DNA of 64,000 nucleotides from Xanthomonas boreopolis (GTDB lineage Bacteria; Pseudomonadota; Gammaproteobacteria; Xanthomonadales; Xanthomonadaceae), in contig BNBA01000001.1 in NCBI GenBank assembly GCA_014654535.1, positions 124,001 through 188,000 on the forward strand, given 5' to 3'. The notes beneath the pieces are model-generated. The model saw only the letters and a list, made by a program, of their open reading frames with translations. It searched no databases and was not told the DNA's origin. Each line of letters begins with the position of its first letter. Positions within the stretch are counted from its first letter, which is position 1. The position numbers were made by a program, and so were the translations under genes. Shown here one piece after another: positions 44,560-53,734 of the stretch.

Positions 44560-45786
44560 GTGACCGATATCCCGTTCCTCGACCCCGCACTGCTGCCTTC
44601 TCCCAATACCTTGCGCGCCTTCAGCGAACGGACGCTGGAGGGCATCGTGTTGTTCCGCGCCGATGGCCGGCTGGTCTTCGCCAATGCGGTGGCCCGCGAA
44701 GCGCTCGAACAGGAGAAGGCCAGGAGCGACGGCGATTTCGAGAGGCACGTCGCGCGCCTGCTTCCGGCCGACGCGATGGCGCAGGCGCGCGACAAGGGCC
44801 ACTGGAGCGGCAGCCTGCCGATCGGCGACCGTGTGGTGATCGCGCACCTGTATTTCCACGAGGACGACGGCGTCGGGCACTACCTGACGATCTTCCACAA
44901 CCTGGAAGGGCAGCAGGACTACGAGCGCGAACTGCAGCAGCGCCACGCCGAGCTGCGGCAGGCCTACATGCGGCTCAACGGCGCCCAGGACAAGCTGCTG
45001 CAGTCGGAGAAGATGGCCTCGATCGGCCAGCTCGCCGCCGGCGTGGCGCACGAGATCAACAACCCGATCGGCTACGTGCATTCCAACCTGGGCAGCCTGC
45101 AGGAGTACCTGCGCAGCCTGTTCACGCTGATCGAGGCCTACGAGCGTGCCTTGCGCGCGCCCGACCCCAAGGCGCTGATCCCGGAGATCGACGACATCCG
45201 CAACCGCGCCGACATCGACTTCATCACCCGCGACCTGCCGCAGCTCATGGCCGAGTCGCGCGAAGGCATCGAGCGGGTGACGCGGATCGTGCGCGACCTC
45301 AAGGACTTCTCGTACTCGGACCGTTCCGAGTCGTGGAAGCTGGTGGACCTGCACGCCGGGCTGGAATCGACCATCAACATCATCTGGAACGAGCTCAAGT
45401 ACAAGGTGACGCTGGAACGCCGCTATGGCGAACTGCCGCTGGTGGAATGCCTGCCCTCCGAGCTCAACCAGGTCTACATGAACCTGCTGCTCAACGCCGG
45501 GCAGGCCATCGCCGAACGCGGCACGATCACCGTGGCCACCGGCAAGGAAGGCAACGACCACGTGTGGATCGAGTTCAAGGACAGCGGCAGCGGCATCCCG
45601 GCCGACCTGCAGCAGCGCATCTTCGACCCGTTCTTCACCACCAAGCCGGTCGGCAGCGGCACCGGGCTGGGCCTGTCGATCTCCTACGGCATCATCAACA
45701 AGCACCATGGCCGCATCGACGTGGACAGCGCGCCGGGGCAGGGCGCGACGTTCCGCATCGTGTTGCCGGTACGGCAGCCGCGGTGA
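44560..45786 (+). CDS. PAS-containing sensor histidine kinase, RavA-like
   Basis: Cytosolic histidine kinase of about 408 residues with no transmembrane segment. A PAS-like domain (about 20-115: LEGIVLFRADGRLVFANAVA) is followed by a coiled coil, the H-box SIGQLAAGVAHEINNPIGYV (H164), and HATPase motifs (ELNQVYMNLLLNAGQAIAE, DSGSGIP, GTGLGLSISYGI). Start uncertain: GTG at 44560 (chosen), GTG at 44530 or TTG at 44509; none has a strong ribosome site. It is convergent with the GGDEF-EAL-REC response regulator, and in Xanthomonas campestris a kinase RavA near ravR phosphorylates RavR; this is the likely counterpart by position. Confidence 0.88.
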   Translation: MTDIPFLDPALLPSPNTLRAFSERTLEGIVLFRADGRLVFANAVAREALEQEKARSDGDFERHVARLLPADAMAQARDKGHWSGSLPIGDRVVIAHLYFHEDDGVGHYLTIFHNLEGQQDYERELQQRHAELRQAYMRLNGAQDKLLQSEKMASIGQLAAGVAHEINNPIGYVHSNLGSLQEYLRSLFTLIEAYERALRAPDPKALIPEIDDIRNRADIDFITRDLPQLMAESREGIERVTRIVRDLKDFSYSDRSESWKLVDLHAGLESTINIIWNELKYKVTLERRYGELPLVECLPSELNQVYMNLLLNAGQAIAERGTITVATGKEGNDHVWIEFKDSGSGIPADLQQRIFDPFFTTKPVGSGTGLGLSISYGIINKHHGRIDVDSAPGQGATFRIVLPVRQPR

Positions 45787-45856
45787 AGGCCGGGACCTGG
45801 GTTCGATAACCCGGGTCCCGGGAAAGCGGCGAGCCGCCCCCGGATCGAGTGCCGTT

Positions 45857-45966
45857 GTAGGCGGGACTGAAGTCCCACAAAAAAAGCCAAAAAAAGCATC
45901 AGGTCGCTTGACAGCCCGATCCGGGCAAAGACGCTTTCCACGAATCACGAATCACGAATCACGAAC
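45857..45966. repeat. Palindrome and CACGAAT heptamer repeats between convergent genes
   Basis: 45857-45878 carries a palindromic unit with core GGGACTGAAGTCCC, followed on the plus strand by two A7 runs. 45939-45966 is a fourfold tandem of the heptamer CACGAAT (the last copy CACGAAC). Both types are known as dispersed Xanthomonadaceae repeats. The A runs lie on the wrong side for an intrinsic terminator of the plus-strand gene. Confidence 0.75.
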
Positions 45967-45973
45967 CCCGGCC

Positions 45974-47701
45974 TCACCCCACCTGTCCATCCCGCCGCTG
46001 CTCGTCATGGGTGCGGAACGCCTGCCGGATGTGCTCGCGCAGCTCGTCGTCGTTCCACGGCTTGGTCAGGAACCGGTAGATCGCGCCGCGATTGATCGCC
46101 TCGGTGACGGTGGCCAGGTCGGTGTATCCGGACAGCACCAGTCGCACCGTATCCGGGTAGAGCATCTTCACCCGGCCCAGGAACTCGGTGCCGCTCATGT
46201 CGGACATGCGCTGGTCGGACAGGATCACCTGCACGTCGTTGGTGGCGAGCAGGTCGAACGCATCGCGCACGTTGCCGGCGGCGAGGATGCGATAGCCGTC
46301 GCGCCGGAACAGGCGCACCAGCGAACGCAGCACGTTCTCCTCGTCGTCCAGCAGCAGCAACGTGCGGTCCGGCCGGCTCTCGGCGAACGATTCCGGCCGC
46401 AGGTAGCGCCGGCGCAGCGCCATGCCGGCCGACTCGGCCGACATCGGCTCGCCGAACAGGTAGCCCTGGAAGATGTCGCAGTCGTTGCGGCGCAGGAAAC
46501 CGAGCTGCGCCTGCGACTCCACGCCGTTGGCGATCACCGTCATGCCGAGCTGGTGGCCCATCGCGATGATCGCGCGGGCGATCGCCGCCTCGCGGCTGCC
46601 GGCCGGGGCGCTCTTGATGAAGCTGCGGTCGATCTTCAGCCGGTCCACCGGATAGCGCACCAGCGCGCTCAGGCTCGAATCGCCGGTGCCGAAGTTGTCC
46701 AGGCTCAGGCTGATGCCCTCGTGGCGCAGGTTGGCCATCGTCTCGTGGACGAAATTGACGTTGTTGGTCAGCGCGCTCTCGTTGATCTCCAGCGTCAGCA
46801 GCTGCGGCGGCACGCCGGCGGCCTGCAGCATCGCCATCACCTCGCCGAAGAAGCTCGGGCGCAGCAGCTGCAGCGTGGAGACGTTGACCGCGATGCTGAA
46901 GTCGTCGAAGCCCTGGTCGCGCCACAGGCGCGCCTGCCGGATCGAGTTCTGCAGCACCCACTCGCCGATCTGCACGATCACGCCGAGTCGCTCGGCCGTG
47001 CGCATGAACCGCTCGGGCACCAGCGTGCCTAGCGTGGGCGACTGCCAGCGCAGCAGCGCCTCCATGCCGACGATGCGGCCGTCGCGCGCGCTCACCAGCG
47101 GCTGGTAGCGCAGGCGCAGCTCGCCGTGCGGGATCGCATCGACGATCTGGCGCGCGATGATGCTCTCGCTGTGCGCGCTGGACACCGGGTTGCGCGAGTA
47201 GACGCGGACCGTGTTGCCGCCCTCGCGCCCGGCCTGGTAGCAGGCCTCCTCGGCGAAATCCAGCAGCATGGAAAGCTGGGTGGCGTCTTCCGGGCACAGC
47301 GCCACGCCGACCTTGCCGGTCATGAACAGCGTGTAGGGCAGCACCGACAGCGGCAGCTCGAGCTGCAGGCGGATTTCCTCGGCCAGTTCCTCGGGCGAGG
47401 CCATGCCGTCGCCGCGCTGGACCACGACCACCATCTCGTCGCTGCCATGGCGCCACAGGCGGCCTCGGTCGCCGAGGTGCTCCTGCAGCCGCTGCGCGAT
47501 CAGGGCCAGCGCCTCGTCGCCGACCTCCACGCTCATGTTCTCGTTGATCGACGCGAAATGGTCGATGTCCACGTGCATCACCGCCAGGGCCGGCCCGCCC
47601 GAGGCGGCGGCGTCGACGAGGCGGGTCAGTTCCGGATTGCTCGAACCGAGGCGCAGCGGGCGCGGCGTGTCCAGTCCGGAGGGAAGGGCGGAATTCCACA
47701 T
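45974..47701 (-). CDS. ravR: GGDEF-EAL-REC response regulator, RavR-like
   Basis: c-di-GMP response regulator of 575 residues with domain order GGDEF (about 35-170), EAL (about 180-430), receiver (about 447-565). GGDEF is degenerate (GSDEM at 86-90). In the EAL domain, EAL214-216, N273, E305, K356 and Q412 are kept. However, the DDFGTG motif reads DNFGTG (N336) and AEGVE reads ANGVE (N392), so catalysis may be lost or weak. The receiver has phospho-acceptor D496 (VILSDQRMSD) and K547. The same domain order defines RavR of Xanthomonas campestris, flanked by kinases as here. Starts five bases after the upstream kinase stop; co-translation likely. Confidence 0.85.
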   Translation of the reverse strand: MWNSALPSGLDTPRPLRLGSSNPELTRLVDAAASGGPALAVMHVDIDHFASINENMSVEVGDEALALIAQRLQEHLGDRGRLWRHGSDEMVVVVQRGDGMASPEELAEEIRLQLELPLSVLPYTLFMTGKVGVALCPEDATQLSMLLDFAEEACYQAGREGGNTVRVYSRNPVSSAHSESIIARQIVDAIPHGELRLRYQPLVSARDGRIVGMEALLRWQSPTLGTLVPERFMRTAERLGVIVQIGEWVLQNSIRQARLWRDQGFDDFSIAVNVSTLQLLRPSFFGEVMAMLQAAGVPPQLLTLEINESALTNNVNFVHETMANLRHEGISLSLDNFGTGDSSLSALVRYPVDRLKIDRSFIKSAPAGSREAAIARAIIAMGHQLGMTVIANGVESQAQLGFLRRNDCDIFQGYLFGEPMSAESAGMALRRRYLRPESFAESRPDRTLLLLDDEENVLRSLVRLFRRDGYRILAAGNVRDAFDLLATNDVQVILSDQRMSDMSGTEFLGRVKMLYPDTVRLVLSGYTDLATVTEAINRGAIYRFLTKPWNDDELREHIRQAFRTHDEQRRDGQVG

Positions 47702-47706
47702 GGCGT

Positions 47707-49050
47707 TCAACGTCCGCTGTCGGGGTCGAGGGTTTCGCCCGCGGGAGGATAGGGCAGCAGCAGCGACACGCGCGTGCCTGCGCCGGGGGACGAATCGATC
47801 CGCAGGGTGCCGCCTGCGGTCTGCGCACGCTCGCGCATGACGATCAGGCCCAGGCCGCGCGGCCCGTCCGGATCGAAGCCGTCGCCGTCGTCCGCGACCT
47901 GCAGGGCCAACTGGTCGCCCTGGGGGCGCAGCGTGAGCGTCACCTCGCCGGCGCAGGCATGCCGCATCGCATTGGTCAGGCTTTCCTGGGCGATGCGGAA
48001 GCAGGCCTGCTCCACTTCGTTGCCGGGCCGGTGCGGCAACGGCGCGATATCCAGTTCCAGGCGGACCTGGGAGGAGCGGAACAGCATCGTGGCCTGCCAG
48101 CGCAGCGCGGCCTCCAGCCCGAGCGCGTCCAGCTGCGGCGGGCGCAACAGCATGGACAGGTTGCGCAACTTGTTGACGGTGCTGTCGGCCAGTTCCACCA
48201 CGCTCATCAGGTCCTCGCGCCGGCGCGCCTCGTCGCTCTCGTCGGCGGCGGCGCAGGCCGACAGCTTCATCGCGGTGATCGCCTGGCCGATGTCGTCGTG
48301 CAGGTCGCGCGAGATGGCGCGGCGCTCGTCTTCCTGCAGCGAGAACAGCCGGCGCGCCATCGCCTGCAGCTCGGCATTGCTCTCGGCCAACGCGCCGCGC
48401 ATGCGCTCCGGTTCGCTGAGGTCGTTCGCCACCACCAGCCGGGCCGGGCCGGAAGGCAGCAGCAGCTGGCTGCTGCGTATCTCGGCATGGCGCAATCCTT
48501 CGCGGGTGCGCAGGTCGTGGGCGACCACGCAGCCTTCCGCGCCGCCGGCGCGCACCCGTGCGACGAGCGCCTCCAGCGTTCCGGCGCGGTCGTCCGGCCA
48601 AAGCGAATGCAGCGTCCACTGCAGGAACTCCTGGCGCGGCACGCCGAAGAAGGCCAGCGCCGCCGGATTGGCATCCAGGATGCGCAGCGTGTCCAGGTCG
48701 TAGACCCAGGCCGGGCAGGGCAGGGCCTGGAACCGTTCGCGCGACAGCGCTTCGGCCCGTGCCGTCTCGGCATGCGCGCGCCAGAACCGGCCGGCCAGCC
48801 AGCGCATGCCCAGGTACAGGGCGGCGCCGGTCGCCAGGATGAAAACGAGGAGCTCGACGCCGGATACCGGGGCGGCCGGACCCGCGAAGGCGCGCCTCGC
48901 CCACGCCCAGAGCCCGACCAGCAGCGCGTAGCCGGCCGCGATTCCCAGGATCCCGCCGAGCAGCCGCGAGCGCAGGCGCGCGGCCGGCAACGGCTGCGCC
49001 GCGGTGGAAAGTGGCGAACGTGGCATCGTGCTTCCAGACATCATCCCCAT
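47707..49050 (-). CDS. Membrane sensor histidine kinase, NarX-type (HisKA_3), RavS-position
   Basis: Histidine kinase of 447 residues. Two hydrophobic segments lie near the N terminus (about 31-52 and 64-82), followed by a PAS-like domain (about 105-215: FQALPCPAWVYDLDTLRILD, ANPAALAFFG). The HisKA_3 dimerisation domain holds the phospho-acceptor His251 in RDLHDDIGQAITAMKL. The HATPase_c domain follows (QESLTNAMRHACAG, DDGDGFDPDGPRGLGL, MRERAQTAGGTLRIDSSPGA). Five bases before the RavR-like start, in the same operon, so it is the likely cognate kinase. HisKA_3 kinases normally pair with NarL-type regulators; pairing with a GGDEF-EAL-REC protein here is unusual. Confidence 0.9.
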   Translation of the reverse strand: MGMMSGSTMPRSPLSTAAQPLPAARLRSRLLGGILGIAAGYALLVGLWAWARRAFAGPAAPVSGVELLVFILATGAALYLGMRWLAGRFWRAHAETARAEALSRERFQALPCPAWVYDLDTLRILDANPAALAFFGVPRQEFLQWTLHSLWPDDRAGTLEALVARVRAGGAEGCVVAHDLRTREGLRHAEIRSSQLLLPSGPARLVVANDLSEPERMRGALAESNAELQAMARRLFSLQEDERRAISRDLHDDIGQAITAMKLSACAAADESDEARRREDLMSVVELADSTVNKLRNLSMLLRPPQLDALGLEAALRWQATMLFRSSQVRLELDIAPLPHRPGNEVEQACFRIAQESLTNAMRHACAGEVTLTLRPQGDQLALQVADDGDGFDPDGPRGLGLIVMRERAQTAGGTLRIDSSPGAGTRVSLLLPYPPAGETLDPDSGR

Positions 49051-49269
49051 TCCATCTTAGAGCGTTTGCGGCGAGATGCATCGTCCGGCGACGGCACCGA
49101 CCGGTGCCGGATGCTTTCTCGATCCCCCGGCTGCCTCCGCCCGCCGCAGCACCTGGCGCACCGCGACCGTGGCGCGATTGAAGCGGCCGTGCTCCCCTCA
49201 ACTATTGAGATCGACGGCCGCTATCCATCCAGATCCCCCGTGGGGGCATGGTATTCGGAGCCGTCGAGC

Positions 49270-52053
49270 GTGGATTCAGGCGTCATTGCAAGCTTGCTCC
49301 AGCACCCCCTGACCTCGGCGGTGGTGGTGCTGGACGCGCTCGGCCGGCCGCTGGCGGCCAACCGGGTGGCGCAATCGCTGGGACTGCCGGCGACGCTGCG
49401 CGCCTACCGCGACGGGCTGGCCGGCTGCCGCAGCCAGCTCGCCGACGGCAGCGACATGACGCCGTGCGTGCTGCCGGGCGGCGGCGGGCGCAGGATCGAA
49501 GGGTGGGTGCGCGCGGTACGCGACGAGAACGGCGAAACCATCGCCTACACCCTGAGCGTGCCCGAGCCGATCGGCGCCGAGGGCACCAGCCGCTGGGAAA
49601 TCGGCCTGGACAGCGCCGAGCACGGCCTGTGGGACTGGGACATCCCGACCGACGCCGTCTACCGTTCCGAGCGCTGGATGCGCATGCTCGGCTACGACGA
49701 CCAGACCCTCCCGCACAACCTGGCCGCGCTGTCCGGGATGATCCATCCGGACGACTATCCTCGCGTCGGCGAGGCGGTGCGCGCCCACCTCGAAGGCCGC
49801 AGCGACACCTACAGTGCCGAGTTCCGCCTGCGCCAGAAGGACGGCCAGTGGCGCTGGATCCTCGATCGCGGCCGGATCGTCTCCCGTACCGCCGAGGGCC
49901 GGCCGTTGCGCATGGTCGGCACCCATACCGATATCCACCAGCAGAAGCTGCTCGAGCAGCAGTTGCGCGAGCAACAGGCGCAGCTGGAGGAGGCGCAGCG
50001 CATCGCCAGCATGGGCAGTTGGTCGTGGGAGCTGCAGCACGACCTGTTCCGGCTCTCGTCCGATTTCCGCCACCAGGCGCGGCTGGGCGAGGTGCCGCTG
50101 GAACGCGGGCGCGACCTGCTGCGCCTGTGCCCGCCCGGCGCGCGGGCCCAATTGCGTACCGCCTGGCGCAAGATCCGGCGCGAGGGCGCTCCGGTCCACT
50201 TCGAGATCGAGCTTGGCGCGCAGGCGTCCGTCCAGCACCTGCGCGTCTGGGCGCAACCCGTGTTCGACGGCGATGGCGGCATCAGCCGCATCGCCGGGCA
50301 GGTGCAGAACGTGACCGAGCAGCGCCAGACCGATGCCTTGATCCGCTGGCGCACCGAGCTGCTCAACCGGGTATCCGCGCTCGGCCGCATCGGCGGCTGC
50401 GAGATCGAGGTCCAGACCCGCCGCATGCAATGGACCGAGGAGTGCTATCGCATCCACGGCTTGCGCAAGGAGCCGATCACGCTCGACCAGGCGCTGTCGC
50501 TGTACACCCAGGATTCGCGCGATGCGTTCGAGGGCGCGCTGGTGCGGCTCGCCGAGGGCGGCTTGCCGGAACAGCTGGAGCTGTGTTTCTACCGCAGCTC
50601 CGGCCAGCGCGTCTGGGTGCAGGTGCTGATCGAGATGGACCGCCGCGACGGCCTGCCGCCGCGCTTCATCGCCCTGTTCCGCGACATCACCCGCGAGCGC
50701 GAGGCGAACGAGCGCATCGAGCTGCTGGCCCACTACGACCGGCTGACCGGCCTGCCCAACCGCTTCCTGCTGCGCGAGCAGGCCGAGAAGGCCATGCGCG
50801 AGGCCCGCGACGACGGCACGACGCTGGCGATGCTGCTGGTCGACCTGGACGGCTTCAAGAGCATCAACGATTCCTTCGGCCATGCCACCGGCGATACCTT
50901 GCTCAAGCTGGCCGCCACGCGCCTGCACCAGAACCTGCGCAACAGCGACCTGTTCGGGCGCTTCAGCGACGACGAGTTCGTCGTCGTGCTGCGCGGCCTG
51001 GCCGCGCCGGAGGACGCCGGCCACGTCGCGCGCAAACTGATCGGCGCGCTGGGCGAGCCGCTGCGCAGGGACCACATCACGCTCAAGATCGGCGCCAGCA
51101 TCGGCATCGCGGTGCAGGACGAGAACCTGCCGGACTTCGACAGCCTGCTGCGCGCCGCCGACGCGGCCATGTACGCCGCCAAGGAATCCGGCCGCAATAC
51201 CTACCACTACTACAGCCAGGACGTGCTGCTGCGCGCGCAGCGCCGCCTGGAGCTCGAGCACGCCCTGCACGGCGCGCTGGACCGCGACGAGTTCACGCTG
51301 GTCTACCAGCCCCTGGTCAGCACCGAGGAAGGCGCCGCGCCCGCGATCGAGGCGCTGATGCGCTGGCACCGGCCCGGCCACGGCTTCTGCAGCCCGGCCG
51401 AGTTCATCCCGATCGCCGAGGAGTGCGGCGAGATCGCCCGCCTGGGCGACTGGGCGCTGGGCGAGGCCTGCCGCCAGGCCGTGGCCTGGGACAAGGCCGG
51501 GCTGAATTTCAGCCGCATCGCGGTTAACGTCTCGGCCATGCAGTTGCGCGACCGCGGATTCGCCGAGCGCGTGCTCGCCATCTGCCACGCCAACGACTGG
51601 CCGCCGTCGCGGCTGGAACTCGAACTGACCGAGTCGGCGCTGATCCGGGATACCGACGCATTGCGCCGCACATTCGAGCTGTTCGAGCAGAACGGCGTGC
51701 TGCTGGCGGTGGACGACTTCGGCACCGGCTTCTCGAACCTGCATTACCTCAACCGCTTCCCGGTACAGCGCCTGAAGATCGATCGCAGCTTCGTGCAAGG
51801 CATGCTCGACGACACCAACACCGCCGAGGTGACCCAGGCCATCGTGCACCTGGGCCATGCGCTCGGCATGCAGGTGGTGGCCGAGGGCGTGGAGACGGGG
51901 CAGGAGGATGCACTGTTGCGCCAGCAAGGATGCGACGAGATCCAGGGCTACTTCTATTCCAGGCCGCTGGTGCCGCGCGACATGGCGCAATGGCTGCGCG
52001 AGGCCGAGGTCGGCAGCCGCCTCGGCCGGCGCCTGACCCTGGCGGGCAGCTGA
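49270..52053 (+). CDS. PAS-PAS-PAS-GGDEF-EAL c-di-GMP phosphodiesterase
   Basis: A 927-residue soluble sensor of c-di-GMP turnover. After an N-terminal ligand-like region come three PAS/PAC modules (about 108-222, 241-352, 365-475; for example WEIGLDSAEHGLWDWDIPTD). A GGDEF domain (about 480-645) has the active site altered to SDDEF (566-570), so cyclase activity is unlikely. The EAL domain (about 660-915) has every catalytic motif: EAL 693-695, NVSAMQL, ELTES, DDFGTG, LKIDRSFV, AEGVE and QGYFYSRP. It should be an active phosphodiesterase. Start GTG at 49270 has GGAG nine bases upstream; GTG at 49240 is the alternative. It diverges from the RavS-like kinase across a 219-nt gap. Confidence 0.92.
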   Translation: MDSGVIASLLQHPLTSAVVVLDALGRPLAANRVAQSLGLPATLRAYRDGLAGCRSQLADGSDMTPCVLPGGGGRRIEGWVRAVRDENGETIAYTLSVPEPIGAEGTSRWEIGLDSAEHGLWDWDIPTDAVYRSERWMRMLGYDDQTLPHNLAALSGMIHPDDYPRVGEAVRAHLEGRSDTYSAEFRLRQKDGQWRWILDRGRIVSRTAEGRPLRMVGTHTDIHQQKLLEQQLREQQAQLEEAQRIASMGSWSWELQHDLFRLSSDFRHQARLGEVPLERGRDLLRLCPPGARAQLRTAWRKIRREGAPVHFEIELGAQASVQHLRVWAQPVFDGDGGISRIAGQVQNVTEQRQTDALIRWRTELLNRVSALGRIGGCEIEVQTRRMQWTEECYRIHGLRKEPITLDQALSLYTQDSRDAFEGALVRLAEGGLPEQLELCFYRSSGQRVWVQVLIEMDRRDGLPPRFIALFRDITREREANERIELLAHYDRLTGLPNRFLLREQAEKAMREARDDGTTLAMLLVDLDGFKSINDSFGHATGDTLLKLAATRLHQNLRNSDLFGRFSDDEFVVVLRGLAAPEDAGHVARKLIGALGEPLRRDHITLKIGASIGIAVQDENLPDFDSLLRAADAAMYAAKESGRNTYHYYSQDVLLRAQRRLELEHALHGALDRDEFTLVYQPLVSTEEGAAPAIEALMRWHRPGHGFCSPAEFIPIAEECGEIARLGDWALGEACRQAVAWDKAGLNFSRIAVNVSAMQLRDRGFAERVLAICHANDWPPSRLELELTESALIRDTDALRRTFELFEQNGVLLAVDDFGTGFSNLHYLNRFPVQRLKIDRSFVQGMLDDTNTAEVTQAIVHLGHALGMQVVAEGVETGQEDALLRQQGCDEIQGYFYSRPLVPRDMAQWLREAEVGSRLGRRLTLAGS

Positions 52054-52157
52054 GGCACGAGGTCGCGCGGCGCGTCCGGCCGAGCGGAAATCCTGCTGGA
52101 AAGGTGCCGGCCGGGCCTATGTTCGCGCCATCGCGGCACAAGCCGCCCAGGGTGCCG

Positions 52158-52403
52158 CTATGCCTGCGGCAGTTCGTCGCCGGCAAGGCTGAGGTCCCAC
52201 GCCAACGCGAGCAGCAGTTCGTCGTGGCCAGGCTCCATCGCCTGGCCCGACTGCAGCCGGGCCAACTCGCGCCGGGCCAGGCGTTCCAACGCTTCCAACG
52301 CGGGCGGCAATGCGGCCGGCGAATGCGACGGCTTCGGGTCGTGATGCATGGCATCGCGGCCTTGCTCGATGGATCCGTCGGCGGCTGGAGGCGCGAGGCT
52401 CAT
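52158..52403 (-). CDS. Small hypothetical protein downstream of the chemoreceptor
   Basis: Unrecognised, 81 residues (or 63 if a Met at residue 19 is used). A Pro-rich N terminus is followed by one amphipathic helical stretch (LPPALEALERLARRELARLQ) and an acidic segment (HDELLLALAWDLSLAGDELP). It lies 85 nt after the chemoreceptor gene on the same strand and convergent with the PAS-GGDEF-EAL gene. No domain can be named; a helical adaptor role would be speculation. Confidence 0.5.
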   Translation of the reverse strand: MSLAPPAADGSIEQGRDAMHHDPKPSHSPAALPPALEALERLARRELARLQSGQAMEPGHDELLLALAWDLSLAGDELPQA

Positions 52404-52488
52404 GGGGACATGGGAAGGGAAGAACCAGGCAGGCCCCCGGCATGCGACCGGGGACCTGCGGCGGCCGCGGGGCCATCCGGCATTGCGG

Positions 52489-53679
52489 TCAGAACAGTTC
52501 CACGGTGCCGGCCCCGAGGTTCTGCTGCGCCACCGGCTTGTGCGGCGGCCGCTCCCATTCGGCGCGCAATTCGCGCAGGCGCGAGCCCAGCTTCTGCAGC
52601 GCGGCGACGAGGTCGCTGTCGAAGGCGCCGCCATTGCGGTGCAGCAGCTCCTGCAAGGCGACCGCCTCGCGGTTGATCACGGTCAGGCGATCGAGGTGGG
52701 TGTGCACGCTGCCGAGGGTCTGGTTGGCGATGTCCTCGAACTGCAGCGCGCGTACCGCCTCGGCGACGCTGGCATCGATCGAGCGCGCGCATTCGGAGAT
52801 CTCGCGCATGCCTTCGCCGAGCGAGGAGTTGATCGCGGCCACGCTGTCCAGCATCGCTGCGGCCTCGTGGCGCGCCTCGCGCGAGCGGTCCTGGTGGCGC
52901 GAGGCCATGTGCGAGACGGTTTCGCGCACCTTGGCGATCGCGTCCTTGGAGCTGTGCGCCAGCTTGCGGATCTGTTCGTTGAAGGTGGTGGAGCGCTCCG
53001 ACAGGTTGCGTACCTCGTCGGCGACCACCGCGAAGCCGCGCCCGGCCTCGCCGGCGCGGGCGGCCTCGATCGCCGCGTTCAGTGCCAGCAGGTTGGTCTG
53101 GTCGGCGATCGACTTGACGTCCTCCAGCAACGAGAAGATGCCGTCCAGGTGCTGGGCCATCTCGTCGATGTGGTGCACCGTGGTCGCGCTCTGGCCGCTG
53201 ACCTGTTCCAGCGCTTCCACCAGTTGTTCCATCCGCGAACTGGCGTGCTGGGCGAAGCGGGTCACGTCGACGCCCGCACCGCCGTCCTCGCCGGCCCGGT
53301 CGATGATCCGGGCCAGCGCATGGCTCTGCTGGCGCGACTTGCGGTTCATCGCATCGAAGCTGCCGCCCAGGCCCGCCACCGCCTGCCGGATCAGTTCGCG
53401 GGCGCGCTCGACCTCGACCCGCGAGCCCTCGACCTCGTTGGTGACGAAGCTGCGCAGCTCGTTCAGCAACTGGTCCTGCTCGCGCAGCACGCGCGCCTGG
53501 TCGGGGTGGCGGCGCGACTGGGACCATGAGCTCCAGCCGGCGAACCCGAGCCAGCTCAGGACCATGGTCACCAACAGCGCCCAGCGGACGGGACCCGGCC
53601 AGCCAAACGCCTCGGCAAGCACGAACACGAGCGTAAGCACCAGCGGTGCGGCCATCCGGATGAAGGAGCGTGAATACAT
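52489..53679 (-). CDS. Methyl-accepting chemotaxis protein without periplasmic sensor domain
   Basis: Chemoreceptor of 396 residues. Two closely spaced transmembrane helices (about 8-25 and 32-50) leave no room for a periplasmic ligand domain. The rest is a coiled-coil signalling domain with the conserved hairpin tip [38 protein letters not shown]. The signal may be internal or reach it through a partner. ATG at 53679 is chosen over ATG at 53700, because the sigma28 promoter at 53708-53734 puts the transcript start near 53700. No C-terminal NWETF-type methylation-enzyme tether is present; it ends VELF. Confidence 0.93.
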   Translation of the reverse strand: MYSRSFIRMAAPLVLTLVFVLAEAFGWPGPVRWALLVTMVLSWLGFAGWSSWSQSRRHPDQARVLREQDQLLNELRSFVTNEVEGSRVEVERARELIRQAVAGLGGSFDAMNRKSRQQSHALARIIDRAGEDGGAGVDVTRFAQHASSRMEQLVEALEQVSGQSATTVHHIDEMAQHLDGIFSLLEDVKSIADQTNLLALNAAIEAARAGEAGRGFAVVADEVRNLSERSTTFNEQIRKLAHSSKDAIAKVRETVSHMASRHQDRSREARHEAAAMLDSVAAINSSLGEGMREISECARSIDASVAEAVRALQFEDIANQTLGSVHTHLDRLTVINREAVALQELLHRNGGAFDSDLVAALQKLGSRLRELRAEWERPPHKPVAQQNLGAGTVELF

Positions 53680-53707
53680 GGGCGTTCTCAGCAGAATCAC
53701 GCTTGCT

Positions 53708-53734
53708 GTATCGGCCGTCCCTCATGGCTCTTTA
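53708..53734 (-). promoter_or_regulatory. Sigma28 (FliA) promoter of the chemoreceptor gene
   Basis: Minus strand TAAA-N15-GCCGATAC: exact -35 and spacing, seven of eight in the -10. Predicted +1 near 53700, about 21 nt before the preferred ATG. Shows the receptor belongs to the late flagellar regulon. Confidence 0.8.

Noticed and set aside
45857-45892. Palindrome with A runs as a terminator
   Set aside because: The A runs lie 3' of the stem on the plus strand and, for the minus strand, the U run would come before the stem, so neither direction fits an intrinsic terminator.
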